Origin: Kiritimatiellales bacterium
GTDB taxonomy: Bacteria > Verrucomicrobiota > Kiritimatiellia > Kiritimatiellales > Pontiellaceae
Assembly (NCBI GenBank): GCA_030621805.1
Contig: JAUXGY010000066.1
Span: forward strand, 1-8,340
Direction: 5' to 3'
Length of the DNA stretch: 8,340 bases
Shown here: positions 1 through 6,637 of the stretch, in pieces
How positions within the stretch are numbered: the stretch's first letter is position 1
Layout: every line of letters starts with the position of its first letter
Made by a program: the position numbers and the translations under genes
Notes under the pieces: model-generated
Database searches by the model: none
What the model was told of the DNA's origin: nothing
Seen by the model: the letters and a program-made list of their open reading frames with translations, nothing else

Positions 1-2242
1 GACCCGACTTCCCGAACATTTCCGCCGCCGTCCGGCTGTGAATGTCCTCGCCCTTGATAAACGCGTTTATGAGAGTCTCATCTTCTGAAAGATGCGCCAG
101 AATCCTGAGCTCAATCTGCGAGTAATCGGCGGACAGCAACTTGTCCTGCCGCTCGGCGACAAACGCCTTGCGTATCTCCTTGCCCATGTCCGTGCGGATG
201 GGAATGTTTTGCAGGTTGGGATTTACGGAGGACAGACGCCCGGTGGTGGTGACGGCCTGGCTGAAGGTGGTATGGACTCGCCCGGTTGTGGGAAGCACTT
301 CCTGCGGTAGGGCATCGACATAGGTGTTTTTGAGTTTGGCCTGTGAGCGATAATTTAGAATGTGTTGAACAATCTCATGATCGGGCGCGAGATCGGAGAG
401 AACGGATTCATCGGTCTTGTATTGCCCGGTTTTGGTCTTCTTCGGTTTTTCGACGAGCTTTAAGAGATCGAACAACACCTCGCCGAGCTGCTTGGGCGAG
501 TTGAGGTTAAATTCCATTCCAGCCATGGTGTAGATACAGCTTTCCAGTACCTCGATTTTTTCGGCCAGTGCTACGGAATAGTTATTCAGGTTGGGAACAT
601 CGAGATTGATGCCGTTGTATTCCATCTGCGCGAGTACCGGCATGAGCGGGGTTTCAATCTCGTAGAAGACGCGTTCCTGTCCGCGTTCCTTGAGCATCGG
701 CTTGAGCTTGTGCCAAAGCTGGAGGGTAATGTCGGCGTCCTCGGCGCCATATTCACAAAGTTCGTCGAGATCGACCTCGCGCAGCGTTTTCTGCGTGCTC
801 TTCTTTTCGCCGATGAGCGCGGTGATGGGGATGGGGGAATAGTCCAGCAGCGATTCAGCCATGTGATCCATCCCGTGGCGTTGATCGGGATCGATGAGAT
901 AGTGCGCGAGCATGGTGTCGAGCAACTCGCCGCGGACTTCAATGCCGTGCCACTTCAACACGCTGACATCATACTTAAGGTTTTGACCGACCTTGCGCAC
1001 GTCAGGGTTTGAGAGAAGGGGAAGAAACTTTTCCAAGGCGGCCAGGGTTTGTTCGCGGTCGGGCGGGAGAGTGACGAACCATGCTTCGTGAGGTTCGATG
1101 CAGAATGAGATGCCAATCAATTCGGCGGTACGGACGTCGAGGCTGGTAGTCTCGGTGTCGAAGCAGACCTCGTAGCATCCTGACAGTTTTTCGACCAGTG
1201 CGTCGCGCTCGGGGGCAGTGGTGACGAGGTGGTATTTATGCTTCACGTCCTTGCTCGTTTTGAAGGCAGGAACGGGGTTTATCATTTCGGGTTGCGTCGC
1301 CGCCGCAAATTCGAACAGATCGCCCTGTCCTTCGCTGGCGGCGGCCACGGCTACGGAGGTCGGCGTGGGGGATTCGCCGAACAATCGTTTAATCAATCCT
1401 TTGAATTCGAGTTCGGTAAAGAGGACTTTCAGTTGGTCGTCGTTGCGGGCGCCAATAAGCAACGCGTCCGGCGATTCGGTTACGGGAACGTCGCACTTGA
1501 TCGTTACAAGGCGCTTCGAGAGCAGGGCCTGCATTTTGTTTTCCTCGACCTTTTCCTTTTGTTTGCCTTTCAGTTGCTCGGTGTTTCCGAGCAGGTTTTC
1601 CACAGAGCCAAATTGGGCGATGAGCTTTTGTGCGGTCTTCGGGCCGATTCCGGGAACGCCGGGAATATTGTCGGCGGTGTCGCCCGCCAGCCCGAGGATG
1701 TCGATCACCTGTTCGATCTTCGCAATATTCCATTGCTCCAAAATGGTGGCGATATCGAGTAGTTCGGGCTCACCGCCACCTCGACCGGGCTTGAGCATGA
1801 AGGTATGTTCATCGACGAGCTGGGCATAGTCTTTGTCGGGCGTGACCATGTAGGTGTCGAAACCCTGCTTCTCCGCGGTACGGGCGAGGGTTCCGATGAC
1901 GTCGTCGGCTTCGAATCCGGGGTATTCAAGGACTGGAATATTAAAGGCGGCGAGCAGGTTCTTAATGTGCGGGACGGCAGTATGAATACCTTCGGGGGTG
2001 GCATCGCGCGTGGCTTTGTATTCCGGATATTCTATGTGCCGAAAGGTGGGCTCATGGGTGTCGAATGCGACGGCAAGGTGGGTAGGCTCGTAGGTATGCA
2101 TGATGTCGAGCAGAGTGTTGATGAAACCGAATACGGCGGAGACATTTTCTCCCTTGGAGTTGATTCGTGGATTGCGGATGAAGCCAAAGTAGGCGCGATA
2201 GACGATGGCCATTCCATCAATCAGAAAGAGTTTCTTGGTCAT
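1..2242 (-). CDS. polA: DNA polymerase I, N-terminal 747 codons (3' end outside window)
   Basis: DNA polymerase I fills gaps and removes RNA primers during lagging-strand synthesis and excision repair. I translated the minus strand from the ATG at 2242-2240 and found one open frame to the window edge (last whole codon 4-2). The N-terminal 5' nuclease domain (about residues 1-290) shows LFLIDGMAIVYRAYF, FEADDVIGTLA and a helix-hairpin-helix GDTADNIPGVPGIGPKTA near 186-203. The 3'-5' exonuclease domain keeps all DEDD-type residues: D362 and E364 in FDTETTSLD, D425 in GQNLKYD, and Y498/D502 in YGAEDAD, so proofreading is probably active. The polymerase domain begins with TTGRLSSVNPNLQNIP and motif A DYSQIELR (D706). 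Positions match Escherichia coli Pol I (D355, D424, D501, D705) closely, so the full protein should be about 930 residues; motifs B and C lie off the window. Only a weak ribosome binding site (GGA) precedes the ATG. The gene is divergent from the DsrE gene. Confidence 0.97.
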   Translation of the reverse strand, partial: MTKKLFLIDGMAIVYRAYFGFIRNPRINSKGENVSAVFGFINTLLDIMHTYEPTHLAVAFDTHEPTFRHIEYPEYKATRDATPEGIHTAVPHIKNLLAAFNIPVLEYPGFEADDVIGTLARTAEKQGFDTYMVTPDKDYAQLVDEHTFMLKPGRGGGEPELLDIATILEQWNIAKIEQVIDILGLAGDTADNIPGVPGIGPKTAQKLIAQFGSVENLLGNTEQLKGKQKEKVEENKMQALLSKRLVTIKCDVPVTESPDALLIGARNDDQLKVLFTELEFKGLIKRLFGESPTPTSVAVAAASEGQGDLFEFAAATQPEMINPVPAFKTSKDVKHKYHLVTTAPERDALVEKLSGCYEVCFDTETTSLDVRTAELIGISFCIEPHEAWFVTLPPDREQTLAALEKFLPLLSNPDVRKVGQNLKYDVSVLKWHGIEVRGELLDTMLAHYLIDPDQRHGMDHMAESLLDYSPIPITALIGEKKSTQKTLREVDLDELCEYGAEDADITLQLWHKLKPMLKERGQERVFYEIETPLMPVLAQMEYNGINLDVPNLNNYSVALAEKIEVLESCIYTMAGMEFNLNSPKQLGEVLFDLLKLVEKPKKTKTGQYKTDESVLSDLAPDHEIVQHILNYRSQAKLKNTYVDALPQEVLPTTGRVHTTFSQAVTTTGRLSSVNPNLQNIPIRTDMGKEIRKAFVAERQDKLLSADYSQIELRILAHLSEDETLINAFIKGEDIHSRTAAEMFGKSG

Positions 2243-2297
2243 AGTTAGTTATCCGTTAGCGGTTATAGGTTATTGGGCGGAACGGTACACTGATGGG

Positions 2298-2314
2298 TTT
2301 CCAATGTCTGGAAA
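2298..2314. repeat. Interrupted palindrome TTTCCA-N5-TGGAAA
   Basis: The 17 bases TTTCCAATGTCTGGAAA form two perfect 6-base arms (2298-2303 and 2309-2314) around a 5-base spacer. It sits in the divergent space between polA and the DsrE gene, 43 bases before the DsrE start codon. The stem is AT-rich and is not followed by a clean T run, so a terminator is unlikely. It could be an operator half-site pair for a dimeric regulator, or one copy of a short dispersed intergenic palindrome. A single copy cannot distinguish these. Confidence 0.4.
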
Positions 2315-2328
2315 ATCCTGTATTTAAT
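2298..2328 (+). promoter_or_regulatory. Possible promoter of the DsrE-family gene
   Basis: TTTAAT at 2323-2328 matches a -10 box at five of six positions. TTTCCA at 2298-2303 matches a -35 box at four of six, but the spacer of 19 bases is longer than ideal. If real, the -35 box coincides with the left arm of the palindrome, which would let a bound protein compete with RNA polymerase. This is a weak motif match in AT-rich sequence and the organism's sigma-factor preferences are unknown. Confidence 0.2.
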
Positions 2329-2343
2329 TCTTCAATTAGTAGT

Positions 2344-2351
2344 AGGAGGAG
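2344..2351 (+). promoter_or_regulatory. Strong Shine-Dalgarno sequence of the DsrE-family gene
   Basis: AGGAGGAG lies six bases before the ATG at 2358. It is close to the ideal anti-16S complement and settles the start codon. It is the strongest ribosome binding site in the window and contrasts with the weak or absent ones before polA and hrpA, which suggests comparatively efficient translation of the small exported protein. Confidence 0.8.
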
Positions 2352-2357
2352 AACGCG

Positions 2358-2783
2358 ATGAAAAGAGTGCTATTGGTTATGTTGATGGTTGCAGGGATCT
2401 CGCTGGGAGCGGAGCCGAAAGGCAAATATGCCATCGTCCTGCAGGCGGGAAATGAAACGAATGAGGGCCGTGCGCGGGCAGTGCATGCGTTACTCTATGC
2501 CACGGATCTGGTCGAAAAGGGCTATGATATCGTGTTGATCTACGATGGGGCCGGCACGGGTTGGGCGAAGGAGTTCCGCAAGCCGGAGAATCCATTCCAT
2601 GGCCATTATGCCAAGCTTATTAAACTCGGTATTGTGGAGGAGATTTGCGACTACTGTGCTGACTCCTTCGGGGTGAAGGGAACCCTTTCCGAGCAACAAA
2701 AGAAGCTGCTAGTCGGCGATTACAAGGGCCACCCCAGCCTCACCAAGTGGATTGAGCGTGGCTATCAGATTATGGTGTTGTAG
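2358..2783 (+). CDS. Exported DsrE-family protein with a CxxC pair
   Basis: This is a 141-residue protein. Residues 1 to about 18 form a signal peptide: MKR, then a hydrophobic stretch LLVMLMVAGISLG, with probable cleavage near LG-AE, so the mature protein of about 123 residues should act outside the cytoplasm. The rest resembles the DsrE/DsrF/YchN fold: a first strand KYAIVLQAGN, helix RARAVHALLYATDLVEKG, second strand YDIVLIYDGAGTGWA, then a segment with C97 and C100 (ICDYCADSFGV) where DsrE-like proteins carry their conserved cysteine, and a final strand GYQIMVL. DsrE-family proteins are known in sulfur transfer (DsrEFH, TusBCD), but many single-domain members have no assigned role. The exported form argues against a TusBCD-like role in tRNA thiolation; extracytoplasmic thiol or sulfur chemistry is inference. 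The gene appears monocistronic and its end overlaps that of hrpA. Confidence 0.8.
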   Translation: MKRVLLVMLMVAGISLGAEPKGKYAIVLQAGNETNEGRARAVHALLYATDLVEKGYDIVLIYDGAGTGWAKEFRKPENPFHGHYAKLIKLGIVEEICDYCADSFGVKGTLSEQQKKLLVGDYKGHPSLTKWIERGYQIMVL

Positions 2784-5700
2784 GCCTCTTCCAACCGCCG
2801 GGCGGAAACCTTGACGGGGGTTTTGATTTCGGGGGCGAAGCGGTTAACACGGAATTCTTCGAGTAGCATGGCGAACTCAATCAGGTCGTGGGCCGATCCA
2901 ATATCGTTGCATTCAAGGAGCTTGTCGTTGAGCTGGTTTTGAAAGGGCTCGACTTCGGCGAGTTTGCGTAGATCTGCAGGGGCATTGTTACGGATGCGCT
3001 GGATGCGGATTTGCATGGCTTTGAGGTAACGTGGATAGCGGGTGAAGGCGTCGAGCGTTTGGAGAAATCCGGGTCGGAATAAAAAGCCCAATTGCATTTC
3101 AAGATCATGGAGGGAGTCGTATTCACCCGACAGCTCATCAAGGGCCTTGACGATCTTTTCGCGCTGCTCCAGCATTCCTTCGAGCAGTTCGGCATTTTCT
3201 TCGGCAATTTCATACAATGTGGTGCGCGCCTCCGCCGTGCGCTTGGCGAAGGTGGCGGCATCACGGATTTCGATTTGGCCGTCGTTGGTGAGTGCTTCAT
3301 GGATCGTGGCATCAAAAAAGTCCGTCAAAAAGCCCTCGTCAATCGCTGCGGCGGCGAGCTGAACCATGGGCGGGAGAGGGGGGCGTTTCTCAACATACTT
3401 CACTTGGTCGGCTTGCTGAATACGAAAGAGGCGGGCCAGTCCCGCGCGGTGTGAAGCCGTTGCGTCAGCTTTGCTCAAAAAGGCTTTTCTTCCCACGCCA
3501 GCAGCCTCGCTCGTGAGTACGGGATAGCCGCGCATTTTTTTACTATCCTCCGTGAGGATAAATTCAGGGAGGGTATCACCCGGCCATGTTTTCAGCGGGG
3601 AAAGCGTCCACTTGGCAAAGGACAATTCCGTGCTACTACGATGAGCGGTGAGGCGGTGTTCATCCGAAATCGCGGAGTGTACCCGAACGATTTTATCGCC
3701 GTTGGTTTCGATGACTTTCATGCGCAGGAATTCAGGCAGGGCGGCTTCGTCAAAGTCAGAAGCATCAACCGGGAGTTTGAATTCTATTTGCAGAAAGAGG
3801 GAGAGCGCATCGAGCAGGGGGCCATGGGGAACTTGGATGGATCGGATAAACTGGTCGGTTGTTTGGTCGATGGGCGCGACGGTGGTGCGGAGATTTTTCG
3901 GGAGGGTGCGCAGGAGGCGGTTTGTTTTTTCCTCCAACCAGCCGGGGACGAGCCAGTCGGGACCCCAATTGGGCAGGAAGGCGAGTTTGTCCGTCGGGCA
4001 GATGAGGGCGATGCCGTCGAGCTCTTCGCCGGGTTCAAAGGTGTAGATGAGCTGGAATTCTTCGTGGTGGAAGGTGAGGGTGTCGGGATAGTCGGCGGGC
4101 ATGATGGGTGTGGATTGCGGGAACATGGCATCGACCATTCGCATGGCGATACGGGCATGGGTTTTCCGGATCCAGAGCTCCAGTGTTTTAACAGAATAGA
4201 CGTCTGGCGGAAGCAGTTGATTGAAGTGTTCAAAGATGGCGTCGTGGTCGAGCAGTGCGCCGGGTCGACGAATTTTTTCCTCCAGTCCGGCAATATCATC
4301 GAGCATGCGGTGGTGCAACTTGAGCCATCCGCTGCACGTAGTGAGGTTGCCGGGAGCCAACCCTTCGCGGATAAAGATTTTGCGTGCGGTTTCGGGGTTG
4401 ATGGGGCCGTAGTGGACCTTGCGGCCGTGGGCGATGGTTAGTCCGCCGGAGAGGATGGATTCTTTGGCGTAGACAAAGCCTTGTTCGGGGTTCCATGCGG
4501 GTTGTTTATAGACGGATTTGCAAAGGTGCGGGGCAACGTCTTCGAGCCATTCAGGTTTAATTTCGGCGACCGTGCGGGCGTAGAGTTTGGTGGTTTCGAC
4601 GAGCGCGAAAACCATCACCCATTCCGGCGGTTTTTTGAAGAGTCCGGAGCCGGGAAAAATAAAAAACTTACGGTTACGCGCGGCGGTAAACTCGCGCTCT
4701 TCACCTTTCGTTCCAATGTTGGACGGCAGCCCGGCGAGGAGGCTACGGTGGATTAGGTCGTAGTCATGGATCGTAGACGATGCTTCCAGCTTCGTTGCGT
4801 TGGAGCGGCCGGTGGGCTTGGCGTGCGCAACGAAGCTGGAAGCATCGTCTACATTCCACTTCAGATCCCGTACGCAGTTGCGCAGATCCTTCCAAAGATT
4901 GCTCCACTCCATGACGCGGCGGTAGTTGATGAAGTTCTTTTTACAGAGCTTGCGCAGCTTGCTGTGCGATCCTCCCGCACCGCGTTCGGCTTCGATGAAG
5001 TTCCAGAGGTTGAGAAAGGTGATGAAGTCGGATGTGGGTTCGACCCACTGCTGATGCGCGAGGTCGGCGGCTTCGGCCTTTTCGGCGGGGCGCTCGCGAA
5101 CATCCTGAATGGAGAGGAAGGCGACGAGGATGAGGATTTCTGGGAGTACGCCTTCGTTGCGTGCTTGAATAATCATGAGGGCAAGATGCGGGTCGGTGGG
5201 GAAGCGGGCAATGTCGCGGCCCAGCTTCGTGAGTTTACGGGCGCTGTCGATTGCACCGATGTCTTGAAGGGCTTTGTAGCCTTCGCGTACGAGGGCGGGT
5301 TGCGGTGGGTCGAGCAGGGGGAAGGCTTCGATGGGCGGGAGGCCGAGTAGATCCATTTGTAGGATGACGCCAGCGAGAGAAGTGCGGCGGATTTCGGGAT
5401 CGGTGTATTGTGCACTCCCTTCGAAGGTCTCTTTGTCGTAGAGAAAGATGCAGATTCCATCGGTTACGCGGCCGCAGCGCCCACGCCGCTGGCGGGCGCT
5501 AGCTTGGGAAACCTGCTCGATCTGCAAGCCTTGCACTTGCGTGCGGGGGTTGTATCGGCTCAGCCGCACCTGCCCGGAGTCGATGACGTAGTGGATGCCC
5601 GGAATGGTGATAGAGGTTTCTGCAACGTTGGTGGCGAGGATAATGCGGCGGCGTCCGCCAATCTTAAAAACGCGTTGTTGTTCGCTCATGCTTAGGCGTC

Positions 5701-6478
5701 CGAACAGGGGGAGAACTTCCGTGTTTTTCCAGTGCTGGCCTTCGAGCTTTTTGGTGGCATCGCGGATCTCGCGCTCGCCGGGAAGAAAGACCAGCACATC
5801 ACCTTGATCGTCCACATCCGAGATCCAACGCATCGCGCGTAGGATGTGGTTTGAAAGTTCCTCGTCTTTGCCCGGGGGCAAGAAAAAATCTTCGACGGGG
5901 TAGGTGCGGCCTTCGACTTCAATCACGGGCGCGCGGTCGAAGAATTCCGAAAAGCTTTCCGCATCGAGCGTGGCCGAGCTGATGATGATTTTAAGGTCGG
6001 GGCGCTGAGTGATTAGGTTTTTGAGGTAGCCGAGCAGGAAGTCAATGTTGAGGCTGCGTTCGTGGGCTTCGTCGATGATAAGGCAGTCATATTGATTCAA
6101 CAGACGGTCGCGCTGAGTTTCGGCCAGCAGGATGCCATCGGTCATAAATTTGATGACGGTATCGGTGCAGGTGGAGTTATCGAACCGGACTTGGCACCCG
6201 ACGCCTTGGCCGTATTCGGTGCTCATTTCTTCGGCGACGCGCCGCGCCATGCCGGTGGCGGCGAGTCTGCGCGGTTGGGTGACGCCGATCCGTCCGTTGG
6301 AGCCTGCGCCCGCTTCCATCGCCATCTTCGGCAGTTGAGTGGTCTTTCCCGAACCGGTCGTGCCGCAGATAATGACGATCTGGTTTTCTTTGATCAGTTT
6401 AATGATTTCCGCGCGCTTCCCGGAGATGGGAAGGAGGTCGGGATAGCGGATTTTAAGTTGTATTTTTGGCGGATCCAT
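2765..6478 (-). CDS. hrpA: HrpA-type DEAH-box ATP-dependent RNA helicase
   Basis: HrpA uses ATP to move along RNA; in Escherichia coli it has been linked to fimbrial mRNA processing and rescue of stalled ribosomes. From the ATG at 6478 the protein has 1237 residues, close to the roughly 1300 of E. coli. Visible in order: Walker A GTTGSGKTT (39-47), DEAH (136-139), SAT (168-170), motif V ATNVAETSIT (282-291), motif VI QRRGRCGR (330-337), HA2 domain with LGRDIARFPTDPHLAL and LSIQDVRERPAEKA (about 375-540), OB-fold segment IHRSLLAGLPSNIG and FIFPGSGLFKKPPEWVM (about 575-650), then the long C-terminal DUF3418-type region to the end. The full length and that C-terminal region identify HrpA rather than HrpB. 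The frame also opens at a TTG at 6505, nine codons upstream; neither start has a clear ribosome binding site, and I prefer the ATG. Residues 543-569 are encoded by an inverted-repeat insert (4773-4852). Confidence 0.96.
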   Translation of the reverse strand: MDPPKIQLKIRYPDLLPISGKRAEIIKLIKENQIVIICGTTGSGKTTQLPKMAMEAGAGSNGRIGVTQPRRLAATGMARRVAEEMSTEYGQGVGCQVRFDNSTCTDTVIKFMTDGILLAETQRDRLLNQYDCLIIDEAHERSLNIDFLLGYLKNLITQRPDLKIIISSATLDAESFSEFFDRAPVIEVEGRTYPVEDFFLPPGKDEELSNHILRAMRWISDVDDQGDVLVFLPGEREIRDATKKLEGQHWKNTEVLPLFGRLSMSEQQRVFKIGGRRRIILATNVAETSITIPGIHYVIDSGQVRLSRYNPRTQVQGLQIEQVSQASARQRRGRCGRVTDGICIFLYDKETFEGSAQYTDPEIRRTSLAGVILQMDLLGLPPIEAFPLLDPPQPALVREGYKALQDIGAIDSARKLTKLGRDIARFPTDPHLALMIIQARNEGVLPEILILVAFLSIQDVRERPAEKAEAADLAHQQWVEPTSDFITFLNLWNFIEAERGAGGSHSKLRKLCKKNFINYRRVMEWSNLWKDLRNCVRDLKWNVDDASSFVAHAKPTGRSNATKLEASSTIHDYDLIHRSLLAGLPSNIGTKGEEREFTAARNRKFFIFPGSGLFKKPPEWVMVFALVETTKLYARTVAEIKPEWLEDVAPHLCKSVYKQPAWNPEQGFVYAKESILSGGLTIAHGRKVHYGPINPETARKIFIREGLAPGNLTTCSGWLKLHHRMLDDIAGLEEKIRRPGALLDHDAIFEHFNQLLPPDVYSVKTLELWIRKTHARIAMRMVDAMFPQSTPIMPADYPDTLTFHHEEFQLIYTFEPGEELDGIALICPTDKLAFLPNWGPDWLVPGWLEEKTNRLLRTLPKNLRTTVAPIDQTTDQFIRSIQVPHGPLLDALSLFLQIEFKLPVDASDFDEAALPEFLRMKVIETNGDKIVRVHSAISDEHRLTAHRSSTELSFAKWTLSPLKTWPGDTLPEFILTEDSKKMRGYPVLTSEAAGVGRKAFLSKADATASHRAGLARLFRIQQADQVKYVEKRPPLPPMVQLAAAAIDEGFLTDFFDATIHEALTNDGQIEIRDAATFAKRTAEARTTLYEIAEENAELLEGMLEQREKIVKALDELSGEYDSLHDLEMQLGFLFRPGFLQTLDAFTRYPRYLKAMQIRIQRIRNNAPADLRKLAEVEPFQNQLNDKLLECNDIGSAHDLIEFAMLLEEFRVNRFAPEIKTPVKVSARRLEEAYNTII
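4773..4852. repeat. Perfect 27-bp inverted repeat inserted in hrpA, translated in frame
   Basis: The left arm 4773-4799 (begins GTAGACGATGCTTCC) is the exact reverse complement of the right arm 4826-4852 (ends GGAAGCATCGTCTAC), separated by 26 bases (4800-4825). Pairing stops immediately outside and inside the arms. On the hrpA strand the 80 bases plus one flanking base make 27 stop-free codons, from VDDASSF to KLEASST (residues 543-569 from the ATG at 6478). The segment falls between the HA2 and OB-fold regions, where E. coli HrpA, as I recall it, runs directly from the end of HA2 through NSEPAEYREIH with about 23 fewer residues. No other copy of the arms is in the window and I see no clear target duplication. 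The most likely identity is a small palindromic mobile element tolerated at a surface loop. Confidence 0.85.
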
Positions 6479-6637
6479 AGAGGCAGGAAATAACGCCACA
6501 GCCAACCGGTACGATCAAGGAATATTAACGAAGAAGGAGCGAAGGGCTGGATGGGCTGATTTGGAGTGATTGTGAGGAAAGGGTTTCATTCACCTAATAA
6601 TCCTGCTATCCAATCCATCAGTTTAAACGGAGTTTAT
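6479..6637. other. Divergent intergenic region between hrpA and the nuclease gene
   Basis: This space must hold the promoters of hrpA (leftward) and of the nuclease-asnS pair (rightward). For the rightward direction, TTGTGA (6570-6575) and AATAAT (6596-6601) are box-like but 20 bases apart, too far for a convincing call. For the leftward direction, AT-rich sequence around 6521-6528 could supply a -10 box. GGGCTG occurs twice nearby (6544-6549, 6553-6558). I see no RNA gene, terminator or conserved leader here. If hrpA starts at the TTG at 6505, the region begins at 6506. Confidence 0.3.
6629..6632 (+). promoter_or_regulatory. Ribosome binding site that decides the nuclease start
   Basis: GGAG (within ACGGAG) lies five bases before the ATG at 6638. 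The same frame is open upstream to a GTG at 6566, but that codon lacks a good ribosome binding site and the 24 extra residues (rich in N, P, S) do not resemble the start of this family. Homologous nucleases usually open with a short segment leading straight to an F/W-S-x-S motif, as seen here directly after the ATG (KNTFSWSFSASE). Confidence 0.65.

Noticed and set aside
1218..1829. Open frames of 203 and 177 codons on the plus strand opposite polA
   Set aside because: They are antisense to conserved 5' nuclease and exonuclease regions of polA, lack recognisable domains and have no convincing ribosome binding site.
3641..4441. A 266-codon open frame on the plus strand opposite hrpA
   Set aside because: It lies wholly antisense to the recognisable C-terminal half of HrpA, gives a low-complexity G/V/D/E-rich translation with no familiar motif, and is what GC-rich coding DNA commonly produces on the opposite strand.
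4773..4852. The hrpA inverted repeat as a transcription terminator or CRISPR repeat
   Set aside because: It lies mid-gene with no following T run on either strand, and it is a single inverted pair rather than a series of direct repeats with spacers.
6479..6505. TTG start adding nine residues to HrpA
   Set aside because: No ribosome binding site precedes it, TTG is a rarer start, and the ATG at 6478 leads directly into the usual HrpA N-terminus. It cannot be fully excluded because the ATG also lacks a clear ribosome binding site.
6566..6637. Upstream GTG start adding 24 residues to the nuclease
   Set aside because: The ATG at 6638 has a GGAG five bases upstream and starts directly before the conserved N-terminal motif; the extra residues look non-coding.
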